From contig NC_092566.1 in assembly GCF_037975245.1 (NCBI RefSeq), positions 10,753,501-10,817,500 on the forward strand: a DNA stretch of 64,000 nt, given 5' to 3'. The stretch is from Apostichopus japonicus (taxonomy: Eukaryota; Echinodermata; Holothuroidea; Aspidochirotida; Stichopodidae). The notes under the pieces are model-generated. The model worked only from the letters and a program-made list of their open reading frames with translations. It made no database searches and had not been told where the DNA came from. Below are positions 12,850 through 24,370 of this stretch, one piece after another. Each line of letters begins with the position of its first letter. The first letter of the stretch is position 1. The position numbers and the translations under genes were made by a program.

Positions 12850-15135
12850 ACATAATGAATATATGATAAGCTAATATTCCTTATCTGTGTCTCTCGACCT
12901 CTCTCATGGTGCCGAATCTTTTCAATTTAGTATGACTGTTGCCATTACAAATCTCTGTTTTCTTCATCATTGTGAGTTTATTAGGGGGTGAACAAAAACA
13001 GCTGATTTAAAATAAGACTTTCTGACATAAAAAAGATCTCTGAACAAAGACGAAGGAGGGGGAGCTGGCGGGGAGAGGGGTGGTATAAGTATGAAATGCA
13101 ATACGAATTAAGGAGCGGGAGTTGGGGAGAGGGGGGGGGGGTATAAGTTTTAATTGTAGTTGCAACATCAGTTATTCATTTGATATAATCTAGTCTGTAG
13201 GGTTGGGGTGGGGGGGGGGACTGGTATTAAGAGTATACAGCCCCGGGGTGAACTAGGGGGACAAGGGAAATATGAGAATAGAACATATATAGTTATTCTC
13301 ATTTTCATAATATACTAAGGGAAAAAATATGACTCCGAAAAAGGGGAGCCGTGGCATAATTGTCCCACTGCCCGACATGGCTCATGGTGACACTGCAGTG
13401 GTACACGTTGGGTTACAATCACGTGTAGGTATCGCCGTGTGAGAAAGTCAAGACAATAACAATACAGAAACGTACTGTGTGATTATATATTCAATCTCAA
13501 ATATATAAAATATGAAATATTAGTCGTTTGAAAGAATTGTCCAGAGGAGAACTTATTTGTTGACTAATGAAGGAGGAACGTATTCTGAGCATCCTCCTGG
13601 TGAATTTGTATAAAGTTCCTACATAGGGTTATCGAGATGTTTACAATTGAAATTGTCACCGATTGTATAGAAAGTGAACTTAATCGAACAAGCGCATGTG
13701 ATGTCATAGTTGCACAATGGAAGCAAAATTATTATTTTATTTTCTTCGTCTCTTTGACCTTGGATTGGATAGGGTTATAACTTTACCTTAGGGAGTTTAA
13801 AGGTAGCAATATACCAAATGACTGTGGTTTGTTCTTATTGATATGTACCCTAAGTTTGAAGTAGGACTATTTGGATGTGACTTTTACAGAAAAGTAAAAA
13901 ATAAATTATTTATGCTTCTTAGCGGGGTGGCAAGTGTGATTTTTGAAGCTATGTTGAAAATCATTAAAATGCTTCGGAAATGTATAATCGGCATAAGAAG
14001 TTCACAAGCTTTTATATTGAAAACTATAAGCGCCATACATGTGATTAAGGTACCTCTATTTTGAAAGAGCGCCATTAAATTACCATTGCAGCAAGCATTT
14101 CATCTAGACCATCTATAAGCTCAAATATTTCAGACTGATGAGTTATACGTCATACATTCTCGTACTACAATTCTTTCCTGAGTAACTTACTCTTTAATAA
14201 GTTTATGGTCAATTTTCGGTAATGCAAAATACTTCTAATGGTAAAAATCCATCAAAATTTAGTCCGTTACTTCGACCAGGTAAAATTACGTTTCGAATAA
14301 TGGTTTCTGAATTATAATAAATTTCAAATCACAAATATCACAGTCTTGCCTCAAGCAAGGACGTATGCTGATTGTTCGGAATGTTTCGGGATGCTGCCAC
14401 CATATTTAAATTCGCGCTTGCGTTTTGTCTTCTCTGCGTCCATTTTCTATAACTGAATGTTCCATCTCGCAACTAATATTTGTTTCATCTATGTTTGTTC
14501 ACAGACATTCATGAGTGTTAATATATATAGACCATTGAATGTCTCTGAGTGGAAAACCGCGTTTAGAGTGCCTGTCAAATGCCTGTTAAAATTTGATCAT
14601 AATTATGATCATTTGGAGGCAATATATTAATATTAATGTCAAATAAATGGCTTTATTAATTCTAATAACTGAACCAAAAGATGTTCTTCTAATGCCATGT
14701 GAAACAATATATCACTCTTGGATAACATTCAATTCCATAACCAATTACTCCTTGATCAATTTTTCATGTATTGTAAACGTATTTTCTGGAGCTTTCACAA
14801 TCTTATGGTTTTCCTATATTGAGTTTTCTGTTGTATCTGAGGAAAGGACGTTGTACGTTAGAGTGAATACTGAGTATAAGCAAGCCACTCGATTTTATAA
14901 ACCTAAGACGTTTAATTTCTATTTCTCAAAATTTAGGAGTGGTATAGGCCTATACACTCTGGTGTGTGCTTGTGTGTGAATATTTATATCATAACATGTT
15001 ACTTGCTGAAATAAACTAACATCATCCTTCAGGATTGGAAGGAAATTTGAGAGAAATGTTCTATACATGTTGTAGTGACGTCAGAAAATCATGACGTCGC
15101 AAAAGCGTGTCATTTTTATATTAATGCATTTTTAT
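12850..15135. other. Non-coding, no gene recognised
   Basis: AT-rich sequence with G-runs at about 13040-13260. A 110-codon plus-strand frame at 14647-14979 starts with ATG but is AT-driven, has no family motif and no splice context, so I do not call it. Confidence 0.5.
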
Positions 15136-15140
15136 TCTTT

Positions 15141-15170
15141 ATATATATATATATATATGTATATTATATA

Positions 15171-15212
<42 letters not shown>

Positions 15213-15225
15213 GGCTATATATATT

Positions 15226-15301
<76 letters not shown>

Positions 15302-15322
15302 TATATAGGCTATATATATAGG

Positions 15323-15384
<62 letters not shown>
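15141..15384. repeat. (TA)n microsatellite
   Basis: About 240 bp of nearly pure AT dinucleotide, interrupted by GGC (ATAGGCTATAT) and single-base changes. Confidence 0.95.
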
Positions 15385-15633
15385 CAAAAACGATTCCCAT
15401 GGCAACAACTCTTGACGAGCCTTCATCCTACGGAATCGCCGAAAATGTCGAGTTTCTTTATTAAAAGACGGTCGTGTAATGCTTGGAAACGTCCTGTTAT
15501 TTCTTCCCCTTGGCTGATCAGTTAGACAGCCAGTTTGTTCCATCTTCTGCGGCGCTGTCGGTGATATTCCTGTGACGAAATACTGCACTGTACACACTTG
15601 TAAGAACAAGCCACCGCTTTTCAGGCAATCCAT
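15385..15633 (-). CDS. Hypothetical open frame beside (TA)n, doubtful
   Basis: The minus-strand ATG at 15633 opens a frame of about 83 residues, rich in Arg and Ser with cysteines near the start, in DNA that is less AT-rich than its surroundings. It then runs into the (TA)n repeat and would end in an Ile-Tyr run. No domain is recognised. It could be an exon with a donor (ATC|GTTTTT) just before the repeat, a fragment of a mobile element, or chance. Low confidence. Confidence 0.15.
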
Positions 15634-15659
15634 GAAAGCATTCAATTTTTACATGTAGT

Positions 15660-16920
15660 TTCTTCGAGACAGCTTTCTACACGTTATTACGTGTTATGAT
15701 ATCGTAATGTCTGTTATTGCCTGAGACAGAAGATGTTAAAATGACTCCGTATACACTAATATTTGTTTATGAGTGTATAGGCCTACTTGAAATCATGCTG
15801 TGTGTTTTGTTTATGAGTGTTATAATCTTTGAACGTTTATCACAAGCAACTGTTTTTTTACCATTACTAGAAACAGCTGAAAAGCGCATAAGTCAGTCTA
15901 CAATAATTCAACACATCTCAGGCTGGCCATGGTATATATAAAGTGTATAGTTTGGACAGACATCTCTTAGCTTCCATAACATGGAACGCCAAAAGGAGAA
16001 AATTATCGTGAAAAATTAGAAGCCAAGGTCATCGTGTAAAATTATAGCACATCATCAGGAGAGTTGCGTAATTATCATCAAACAGCGATGCTTTAAATTA
16101 TCGTTTAAAATTAGTATATACCATAGAGATAGGTGGAGAGAGATAGAGGTGGAGGTGGAGAAAGGGGGGGGGGTGGTTATATTATTTAGCATATTAAGTA
16201 AGTCATTTTCCAAAGAACAACACTTGCCAAGTGGTCACCAAGAAAACAACAGTTTCAATACTAGGGATTCAAGCCATGCTATATCCGCAGACACACACAA
16301 CCAGCTTTGAGTTTGCTTTCCTCTTCAACATACATATGCCGTCATTTTGTCTGGATATGTAAGTTACTGGTCGCCTCGGCCTTTGTACAATTGTTTTGAT
16401 CACTTATGCAGACTGCTTTCACCTGGTGAAAGTGTTTTTGTTTAGTCATCTTCTGGATGTAACACGCAAGCATTGGCTTTTAACATTCCATAACTGCTTC
16501 GCTTACCCGTTTAATATCTCTATACCTACTAAAGGTAGCTTGTCATTTCTCCTTTCAAGTTCCTTTGAAACGAATTAAAAACCAATAAGTTAGCATCCTG
16601 CAGATGCTGGTATATAGTTTATGTATATAGTATACCATAGGAGGTATGTAATAGAGCGCATAATGCCACAATAACGAAGTAGGAGAATTATATTTTACAG
16701 GAAGGCAAGGGAATAAAGTCTAAAGAAATATGTCATATGGTATATACTAACGCGCATATACTGTACACCAGATGGTTCGGTGAAAGGCTGTATATTAATT
16801 CGCTATATCACACACTATAGCACATAGCATACTTTTAAGGTGTAAGCTCATGCTAGACGCCAGGCCGGGTACAGGGTGAAGACTATTGTATCCATACCCA
16901 AGACTATTGTACCCGTGCCC
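15660..16920. other. Non-coding, no gene recognised
   Basis: No gene-like frame or repeat is seen beyond short homopolymers, such as a G-run at about 16165-16173. Confidence 0.5.
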
Positions 16921-17066
<146 letters not shown>

Positions 17067-17069
17067 GTC

Positions 17070-18375
17070 ATCGTCATCGTCATTATCATCTCCAGGGAGA
17101 GATCAGTTTGAAAGAGGAATCATTGATTTATAATTGAAACAGTCTCTAAATCAAGTGTGACTGTGAAAAATACAGTACCCATGTAACCACGTGCAAAAGG
17201 TAAAATGTTGATGAATAATTTATTACGCAACACAACACTAAACTAGTCAACAGTAAAGGGCAGGCTGCAGTTCAGATCCCTATGCGATCTATATATCGTG
17301 TACATACATACGCAAGTTTAAAACCAAACAACCTTGCAGTTGGGTATTTTATAATCCAGACAAATACCGTGGATAAAACTATGACGTCAGACATATATTT
17401 TGATACAATGTTTGCTTTGATCCAGTTCATACCCATATCTAGGGTGAACGAGCGACATTTACACCCCCGCAGAACATGACCCATTGTCACGGATAACTAG
17501 ATGGATTTGAGTATTACCTAATGCACACATGCACTTACAAAACCAACTTTAGACTAATAAACGAGTTAATTTGGGTTTAGGCCATTCACTTTTAATGTGA
17601 ATTCGAATAATCTAGTCTATATACCAGTATAAAGTTATCAAACAGGCCTCGAACCTCTTATTAAAAGTGGGTTAATTTGTGAATAGCAAAGGGTACACTT
17701 TACACAATGGTCATGTATAACGATTGATCATTGACTGTCTAATTGATTGATTGGTTGAATTATGTATGACGTCATAGAAAGTGACTAGGTTGGAAGACCA
17801 CGTGACATACCAGTCAGGACAACGTTGTTAGATATTATTCGACTGGTCCCGGCTCGTACGAAAAATGAATTTGCTTGACCTAGTACGTAAATTGAACGTT
17901 TAGCCCATTAACTATCATCGAGGAGCAAACATTCCTCGAGGTTAAAAAATACTGAGTGTTTACACTTGATTTTGACCAGAGGAATCATAAAGTAGAATTA
18001 CAAATTGTATAAAGTACTAATGTTTATACTTCAGTTATGAAGGGGTCTGTTCATCCGGTGATTTCAGAGATCGTTTCCAATTTTGAATGGAACCTCCTCT
18101 CGGACACATGGCGAGAATTAACCTTCGAGTTAGAGAAGTTGCTAGCTAAAGAAGTTGGTTGAAATCGAGGCTCGGTGTCTTGGATCTAGTGTAAACAGGA
18201 ATTTTGTTTCTTATGAATTCGTTGTCACTTGTTTCTATCAGAACAGAGGATTAAAACTATTTCTTTGAACATATTGTATAATTCTGAGAGATTTGTCCTC
18301 AACAATACATATTTACAAGAAAAACAACATGATGAAACCCATGCAGTGACTGACTGAAAGAATAATTATAAAGGC
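17070..18375. other. Non-coding, no gene recognised
   Basis: Two exact TGACGTCA palindromes occur (17382, 17767). Nothing else is seen. Confidence 0.5.
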
Positions 18376-18379
18376 TAGC

Positions 18380-18393
18380 TGTGAAAAATATTG

Positions 18394-18440
<47 letters not shown>

Positions 18441-18450
18441 AAAAATATTG

Positions 18451-18492
<42 letters not shown>
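18380..18492. repeat. Duplicated 57-bp unit carrying (TA)n
   Basis: The leader TGTGAAAAATATTGGTGTA occurs at 18380 and again at 18437, each followed by a (TA)n run. This is a microsatellite duplicated together with its flank. Confidence 0.85.
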
Positions 18493-18494
<2 letters not shown>

Positions 18495-19249
18495 GTAATA
18501 TTATTTAAAATGATAAATTTCTGGCAATATCTGGGAAGTATGTTCGTAAAGTTTTGACAATTCTTAACAAACGGAAATTTGAGGGAAATTGGTGAAATAC
18601 CAATCAACAACAACATATGATCTTGCAGTTAGTTATAATATTATCTTGCTAACCATAAATATTGGTAATAACGTCAAACCTTTTAATGGCTATATCCAGG
18701 GAAACCGAAAGCAACTTAAAAGCCTAGGGACCGTACCGTATACTTAATTATAAAGCCAGATTTTATAACGCTATTAAATTTTAACATGTTAGAAAGATCA
18801 TATTCTAATATATAGATAGGCCTATATATATTTATTTTTTTACAGGCATAATTAATCATTTTGATTCACTCGATTTTGATAATTAAACGTTGTTGCTGAT
18901 AAAAAAAAATGCTAACGTACAAACAAACAAAACGCAAAACAGTGCAATGAAACAAGCAGATTGTTGGTTCAGTGTCAATTAAATATTTACTCAATTTGGT
19001 ATAAAGCCGTTAAAGCGATGACGCGGAAATTACATTAAAAATCGCTTAAAACTGAAATGACTAGAGTCGAAAGAAGAAGAAGACCAGCATTTTCATACGG
19101 TAGACCTTTAAAATTATATCACAAATATTCTAGTTCTTTGAATTAAAAAACTAAAACATAAAATAAAAAATAAAAACTAAATTTAAAAAGAAGTCAAATA
19201 AAGGATAGGGTTTAACCTGCAAACCATCACATGTGTATACAAGTAAAAT

Positions 19250-19258
19250 AATAATAAT

Positions 19259-19323
<65 letters not shown>

Positions 19324-19395
19324 TGATATATATTATGATATATATATATATATATATACATAAATATATATATATAATATTAATTATTATTATAC
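19250..19395. repeat. (TA)n / (TAA)n microsatellite
   Basis: ATAATA units lead into a long (AT)n run and end in mixed ATTATT units. Confidence 0.95.
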
Positions 19396-22024
19396 AATAA
19401 TTGTGGTACAATAAACATACCGGCAAGTGCTATCCAATGTAATTATAGGTGAAATTGTCCTTTTAAAGAGTGCGGTGCTTTTAGATCAAATGTCAAGAGA
19501 TATACATTCATATTTTCGATTATAAAATGAAATTTGAAACTTTAAGTTTTGTTTATATAGTTTTATTGAACAAAGAAATATATTGCAACGGTACGAATTG
19601 CTAAATTGTGCCCGGCAAAGAAAAATATGACGTATAATTATGTTAATCGTGACTCACAAGTTGTTATTAATCTTGGAGTTATTTATATATTTAGAATGGA
19701 TATATAGGTCTATAACTAAAAAATCTAATCAACTTGTACAAACTGTATCACTATATTAAATTGATGCAAACATGTTCAATCGCAGCTTATATGTGATATT
19801 AAATGAAGAAGAAGAAAAAGAAAAAAAAATATAACATAGGTCTTACTCCCGATGAACATTACATTCCTGCTAAATGTTGATACGTTACTATGGTTACATC
19901 CAAATCGCTTGAAATTTGATTAAAATTTAACGAGAATCACCAAATTATCCACACCGTATCTAGAGTGACTATCCTAGGAATGTTCTTTTCTTGTTTGTAG
20001 AGATATGCGTAGGAACTGTGTATTGTTTTTTGGTTCATAGAAATGCATTTTCATTTAGATATATCTTCACAATTAAGCCTATCAGTGATAATTGGGTTGT
20101 CATGAACTAATGCATATTCATGATACGCCGTTATCATGCAAGCGTATGTAAATCAGCTGCAAAAAAAACTGCAGTAAGTACATTAGTAATTCATTGCAAT
20201 ACTATCGTTTCATAAAAATGTCCAACTTCATAATTTTGTTTTGATTTCCAAATTTTGCATACTCCTTGTTCCATATTACTTCAAAGGCTTAATACCGGTA
20301 TAATTACAAACCATAGTCAATGATACGTTTTCCTTACTACATATCAACAATAGACATGCATATACATGGCACCTTATAGAGCACACAGTAGCATACAGAA
20401 GCTATTCGTTGGATGATTGCTTAGTCCAATATGTATACATTACATTATACTTAAACATTAATATGATAGTTTACGAGTTTTCATTTTCTTACTGAAAATT
20501 GATCAGAATTCTTATTTTGGTTGAAAATGAAATTTGGTCGATTAAATTTTGTATATTGTTTGGTCCTGTTACAGAAAACAAAAATCCTATTTCTCGTATC
20601 TAGGTGTCATCGAATCCCGTACAGATACTATGTAAAAGGTACGTTCCCTGTGCTATTTATTTACTGCATGTGTGTCATTGATTTGAAATCAATTCAATTT
20701 GGTCCATGTCTTTCTTCATATAAGTTCATTATCCACACGAGGCGCCATTCATCACTGTAAAGTGCAAAACTCCAACCAATAACGACAAGAATTACTTTGG
20801 TTAGCTGTGTAGCATACAAATATGCTATAAAGTCAAATAGTGGTCACTGCTTACCCTAGCTAATTCCAATATACAGACATATTTCACTTTTTCTACTTTT
20901 AGAGCATTCTTCCCTGCACTTATACATTTATTAATTGTATAGTAATTACGCACTTTCCATTGTCTGAGAATTAACAGTGAGAACGATAATAACCTCCAAA
21001 TATTTATACAATTAGAAACTTTTAGCAATAATTATCATGATAATTTGAAGAGCTATATTCCTTTTTTCTTTTTTTGGAGCTAATACCGATGAAATTTAAC
21101 CTGTGCACATTGCTCATGTTGTACATAATTACGTAAGTCCGTCTTATAGATAAGCAACAACATAAATGTTTTAGAATAAAAAATATTTGTACTTGTTTTC
21201 GTTCATTTTTGTTTAATCCCCATAGAATGAACAGTATATATTTGTGTCCTTATTAGGTAAACCGTGTTGTGACATGTCCTGTGTGCAAGCCAATATGTCC
21301 TTTTACGCTCTATCAGAAGAAACACATTTTGCGATTATATCATATGCTCTGCAGACCCATATGGTTCAAAGCTTGTCAAGTTGCTGGTTTAAGAATTGAC
21401 GCAAAAAGTGACGTGTTAACGTTTCTCCGAACAACCCTGGTTATATTTAAGCCTAAAAGAATTACAAGAAGGCATTACCGTCTTTTGTCTTCCCATGTTG
21501 ACAAAAGGTAGGAAGGAACACCTTATAGTTTAAAGGCACTCAACATCACATTAACAATCGCCCCCCTGCACCACCACGTCACCCTCATTCATTTAAAGAA
21601 GGGATTAGTCATCTAACTCGAGTGTAAATTAAAGAGTTACTGGTACAGTTTGATCACTCCAGACCGTGTTTCGATGTTTATATCATGTCAGTAATGAAAC
21701 TGTCAACTTAAGTGGCCAACACAGATCAATTAGGCCAATAAGTGTGTACTCTAGACTGGTATAGTTGGTAACATTACATTGGCGATAGTGAAGCCATTAG
21801 CAATTGCATAGGAAATTATGTTACATATCTATATACATATATATTACATTATAATAGGAACCATAGTTTTGTTTTGGATCAAGTGTAATAAGTTGTGTTT
21901 AAGCATGCTGTGATATAGATATTGATATATTTACAAATATTTATCAGTATTCACAATATGTTAGCCCAACCTTGTCTTACAAAAGAACTTAAATGAAAAG
22001 TGAAAGTCAGCAATTAACACACGA
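19396..22024. other. Non-coding, includes 3' flank of LRR-Ig gene 2
   Basis: No gene is recognised. The right end should contain the 3' UTR of the minus-strand gene ending at 22025. An 80-codon frame at 21269-21511 lacks supporting motifs. Confidence 0.5.
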
Positions 22025-23686
22025 TCAGATTGCAACCGACGCTTGTGACCCACTGCTTTCGCTGCAACTTGATAGGCAGCGCGCCCCTAAGGTATCGTAC
22101 ACGTGCCGTGGGTCGTACCCATAGGCCATAGGCATACCCTGAGGTTCATGTGTCGGGGCCACGGGGGGTACCACTGGTCTCATTCTCTTTCTGGTGCAAG
22201 ATGCATAGTCTGAAGGATGTAACATGAGACCGCGACACCGGTTATCGTCTGTTTGGCGGTATCCGGTTCTGTCTTGATATAGCGGACGCACATTCCTTAG
22301 CAGGTGCATGTAACCGTTATCTACCGGTAGTGTCGCTGATTCAGTGTTAGTGTATGGGTCCGGTTGTGGAAACGAACTTTGCCAAAAGAACATGCCCTCC
22401 CGTGCGACCGAACGTTTATGCTTTAATCTCTTTCTCAAGTTACAAGTATATGCTAGTAGTCCTAAAACCACAAAAATCATGACGAATAATAAAGACGTGA
22501 GAGCAAAAATGCCAAGAATGGGCACTTTAAAGTCACTGGCGACTGGGAGGGGAACTTTAGAGCTATTACGGAGGACCTGTACGTATTGGTCATCTGTTGT
22601 TGAGACCAACTCTGGACTGACTGAAGGGACATCGGATCTCCATACTGATAACGATATTGACAATGTCAGGTTGCCGCCTTTGTTCCAGACGGTGCACCGG
22701 TAACGACCGACTGTCGCTTCCGTGACCGATTCTATAATCAGTGGCTTTTCTGGTTTGGAGGCGATTGTATAAGATGGATGCTGACCTCTGAATGACCACA
22801 TGACTTCCGTTATTGGTGGGTCTCCTTCCGCGGGACAAATGAGTTCCACTCTCTCGCCAAGATTTGATTGGACCAATAATGACCCGTTGTTATAGTGTGG
22901 AGTACATACTAGATCGTCTGGCTGAAGCGACAAGAGCGACCTACCGGCAACTAGGCTTGGCCCTCCACAAACCGGCGGACTCGGCGATTCAGTTATGATA
23001 CTCTTCTCAAACATCCATCTTTGATGACAGTCGCAATTCCAAGGGTTCCCGTGCAGCAGGAGATCATTAACTGTGAGTTCGAAGTTAGCAGGCAGAGTGG
23101 TCAAGTAGTTGTACCTCAGGTCAACCTCTTGCAGATGTTGAGTATTGATAAATGCCTGAGGGTGAACATAAGACAGTCGGTTGTGTGATAGGATGACTCT
23201 CTCAAGGTCCGCGTTGCCGTCCACAATGGCGGCCGAGAGTGACGTAATCATGTTGAACGATAAGTCAACGACATCGACGAAAGTCGCTTTGTTCACAAAT
23301 TCTGCCGGAAATGACGTCAGCATATTATGCGATATGTTTAGCGTGTCTTCAGTGTGCAATGAAAAGCCGGCTTGCTGTGCTTCCGTTAGAGGAATTATTA
23401 CTTTGATATTATTCTGACTCAGATTTATCACTCTCGACAATAACTCGTTGAAGTCTTGTAGGTTAATAACAGTGATGTTATTCCGCGATAAATCCGTTAA
23501 GTAGAGCGGTCCCGATTTTGGGAGCTCTGGTACGCTCTGGAGCCCCCTTCCCTGGCAGTTAACGGTCCTATCTACACATTCGCAGCTTCGGGGACAAAGT
23601 GTAGCAGCTTGTAACACAGAGGATCCTACAACCAGTATATACATGACTACCACAAATGGAGGGACATCGCTCAGAGTAGCCGCCAT
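22025..23686 (-). CDS. LRR-Ig single-pass membrane protein, paralogue 2 (553 aa)
   Basis: Predicted surface adhesion or receptor protein with the same architecture as the gene at 7571-9142. In order: signal peptide (about 1-28); LRRNT (cysteines 31, 35, 37, 44); about five to six LRRs (about 45-213); LRRCT beginning NPWNCDC at 214 with cysteines 240 and 261; one Ig domain (cysteines 284 and 331, Trp297); transmembrane helix about 389-413; and a 140-residue cytoplasmic tail, much longer than in paralogue 1. The tail has several tyrosines, including PYTNT at 444-448, which fits a Grb2-type YxN site, and ends in SVAI, a weak class II PDZ-like end. The ATG in the context AAAATGG was chosen because it starts a good signal peptide. 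A probable 3' splice site (TATAG|G) lies at 23709-23710, 22 bases before it, so a 5' UTR intron is likely here too. Orthology is not resolved. Confidence 0.9.
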   Translation of the reverse strand: MAATLSDVPPFVVVMYILVVGSSVLQAATLCPRSCECVDRTVNCQGRGLQSVPELPKSGPLYLTDLSRNNITVINLQDFNELLSRVINLSQNNIKVIIPLTEAQQAGFSLHTEDTLNISHNMLTSFPAEFVNKATFVDVVDLSFNMITSLSAAIVDGNADLERVILSHNRLSYVHPQAFINTQHLQEVDLRYNYLTTLPANFELTVNDLLLHGNPWNCDCHQRWMFEKSIITESPSPPVCGGPSLVAGRSLLSLQPDDLVCTPHYNNGSLLVQSNLGERVELICPAEGDPPITEVMWSFRGQHPSYTIASKPEKPLIIESVTEATVGRYRCTVWNKGGNLTLSISLSVWRSDVPSVSPELVSTTDDQYVQVLRNSSKVPLPVASDFKVPILGIFALTSLLFVMIFVVLGLLAYTCNLRKRLKHKRSVAREGMFFWQSSFPQPDPYTNTESATLPVDNGYMHLLRNVRPLYQDRTGYRQTDDNRCRGLMLHPSDYASCTRKRMRPVVPPVAPTHEPQGMPMAYGYDPRHVYDTLGARCLSSCSESSGSQASVAI

Positions 23687-23880
23687 TTTGGAAATTGTAA
23701 GAGCAATCCTATACTCCGAGAAAAGAATAATAATAATTAATAAATAACCGGCAAATGCAACCAATCCAACATTGTTTCCACATACGATTAAATGTCAAGT
23801 ATAGTTTCTCTTGTATCCAGGATATGGTAACGAATTAATTTATCCTGTATAATGACATATAAGGTATCACACGTCCTTTT

Positions 23881-24370
23881 TGTAGTGTTGTAACCAACAC
23901 TTTCTCCAATAGAAATCTCCGTTTAAGAAAAATAATCAATCCAAGTGCAAACGATCGTGTTGTAATCACGTTAAACATCCATAATGATCTATTATTATAT
24001 TCAAATAAATATGTTAGTGTTGTAAGTAACACTATCGCCTTTCTACATATCCGTAGTTAATGATTACATATCTAAGTGCATATGTTAGTGTTGCAACAAC
24101 ACTATCATTCAGTTCACACATCTGCAATGACTTGTAACGTACTATATGTCCATATGTTAGAAATGCAACCACCACTTTCAATTCCAAATATTCGTAATGA
24201 ACATTTACATTGCCAATTACATATTTCTAGTGTTTTTTATCGACACTATCATCCAGGATACATATCCGTAACGAGCTGTTGTAATATGTTAGTGTTTATG
24301 GTAGTGTAAACGACAATGTAAACGACACTACCTTTAATCTACATAATCACAATAAACTGTATCATATTCA
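23881..24370. repeat. Degenerate array of about 71-bp units with a conserved palindrome
   Basis: Seven units, with starts at about 23884, 23956, 24015, 24086, 24157, 24228 and 24290. Most carry an inverted repeat of the form TAGTGTT-loop-AACACTA followed by a tail resembling CATATCCGTAATGA. Six of seven palindromes can still pair. In the second unit the arms are CGTG and CACG, where its neighbours have AGTG and CACT. The array lies 195-660 bp upstream of the ATG-bearing exon of LRR-Ig gene 2, in its 5' intron or promoter region. Confidence 0.75.

Noticed and set aside
14647-14979. 110-codon ATG frame on plus strand
   Set aside because: AT-driven composition, no motif, no splice partners.
22344-22703. 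119-codon plus-strand frame inside LRR-Ig gene 2
   Set aside because: Antisense shadow of the Ig/TM coding region.
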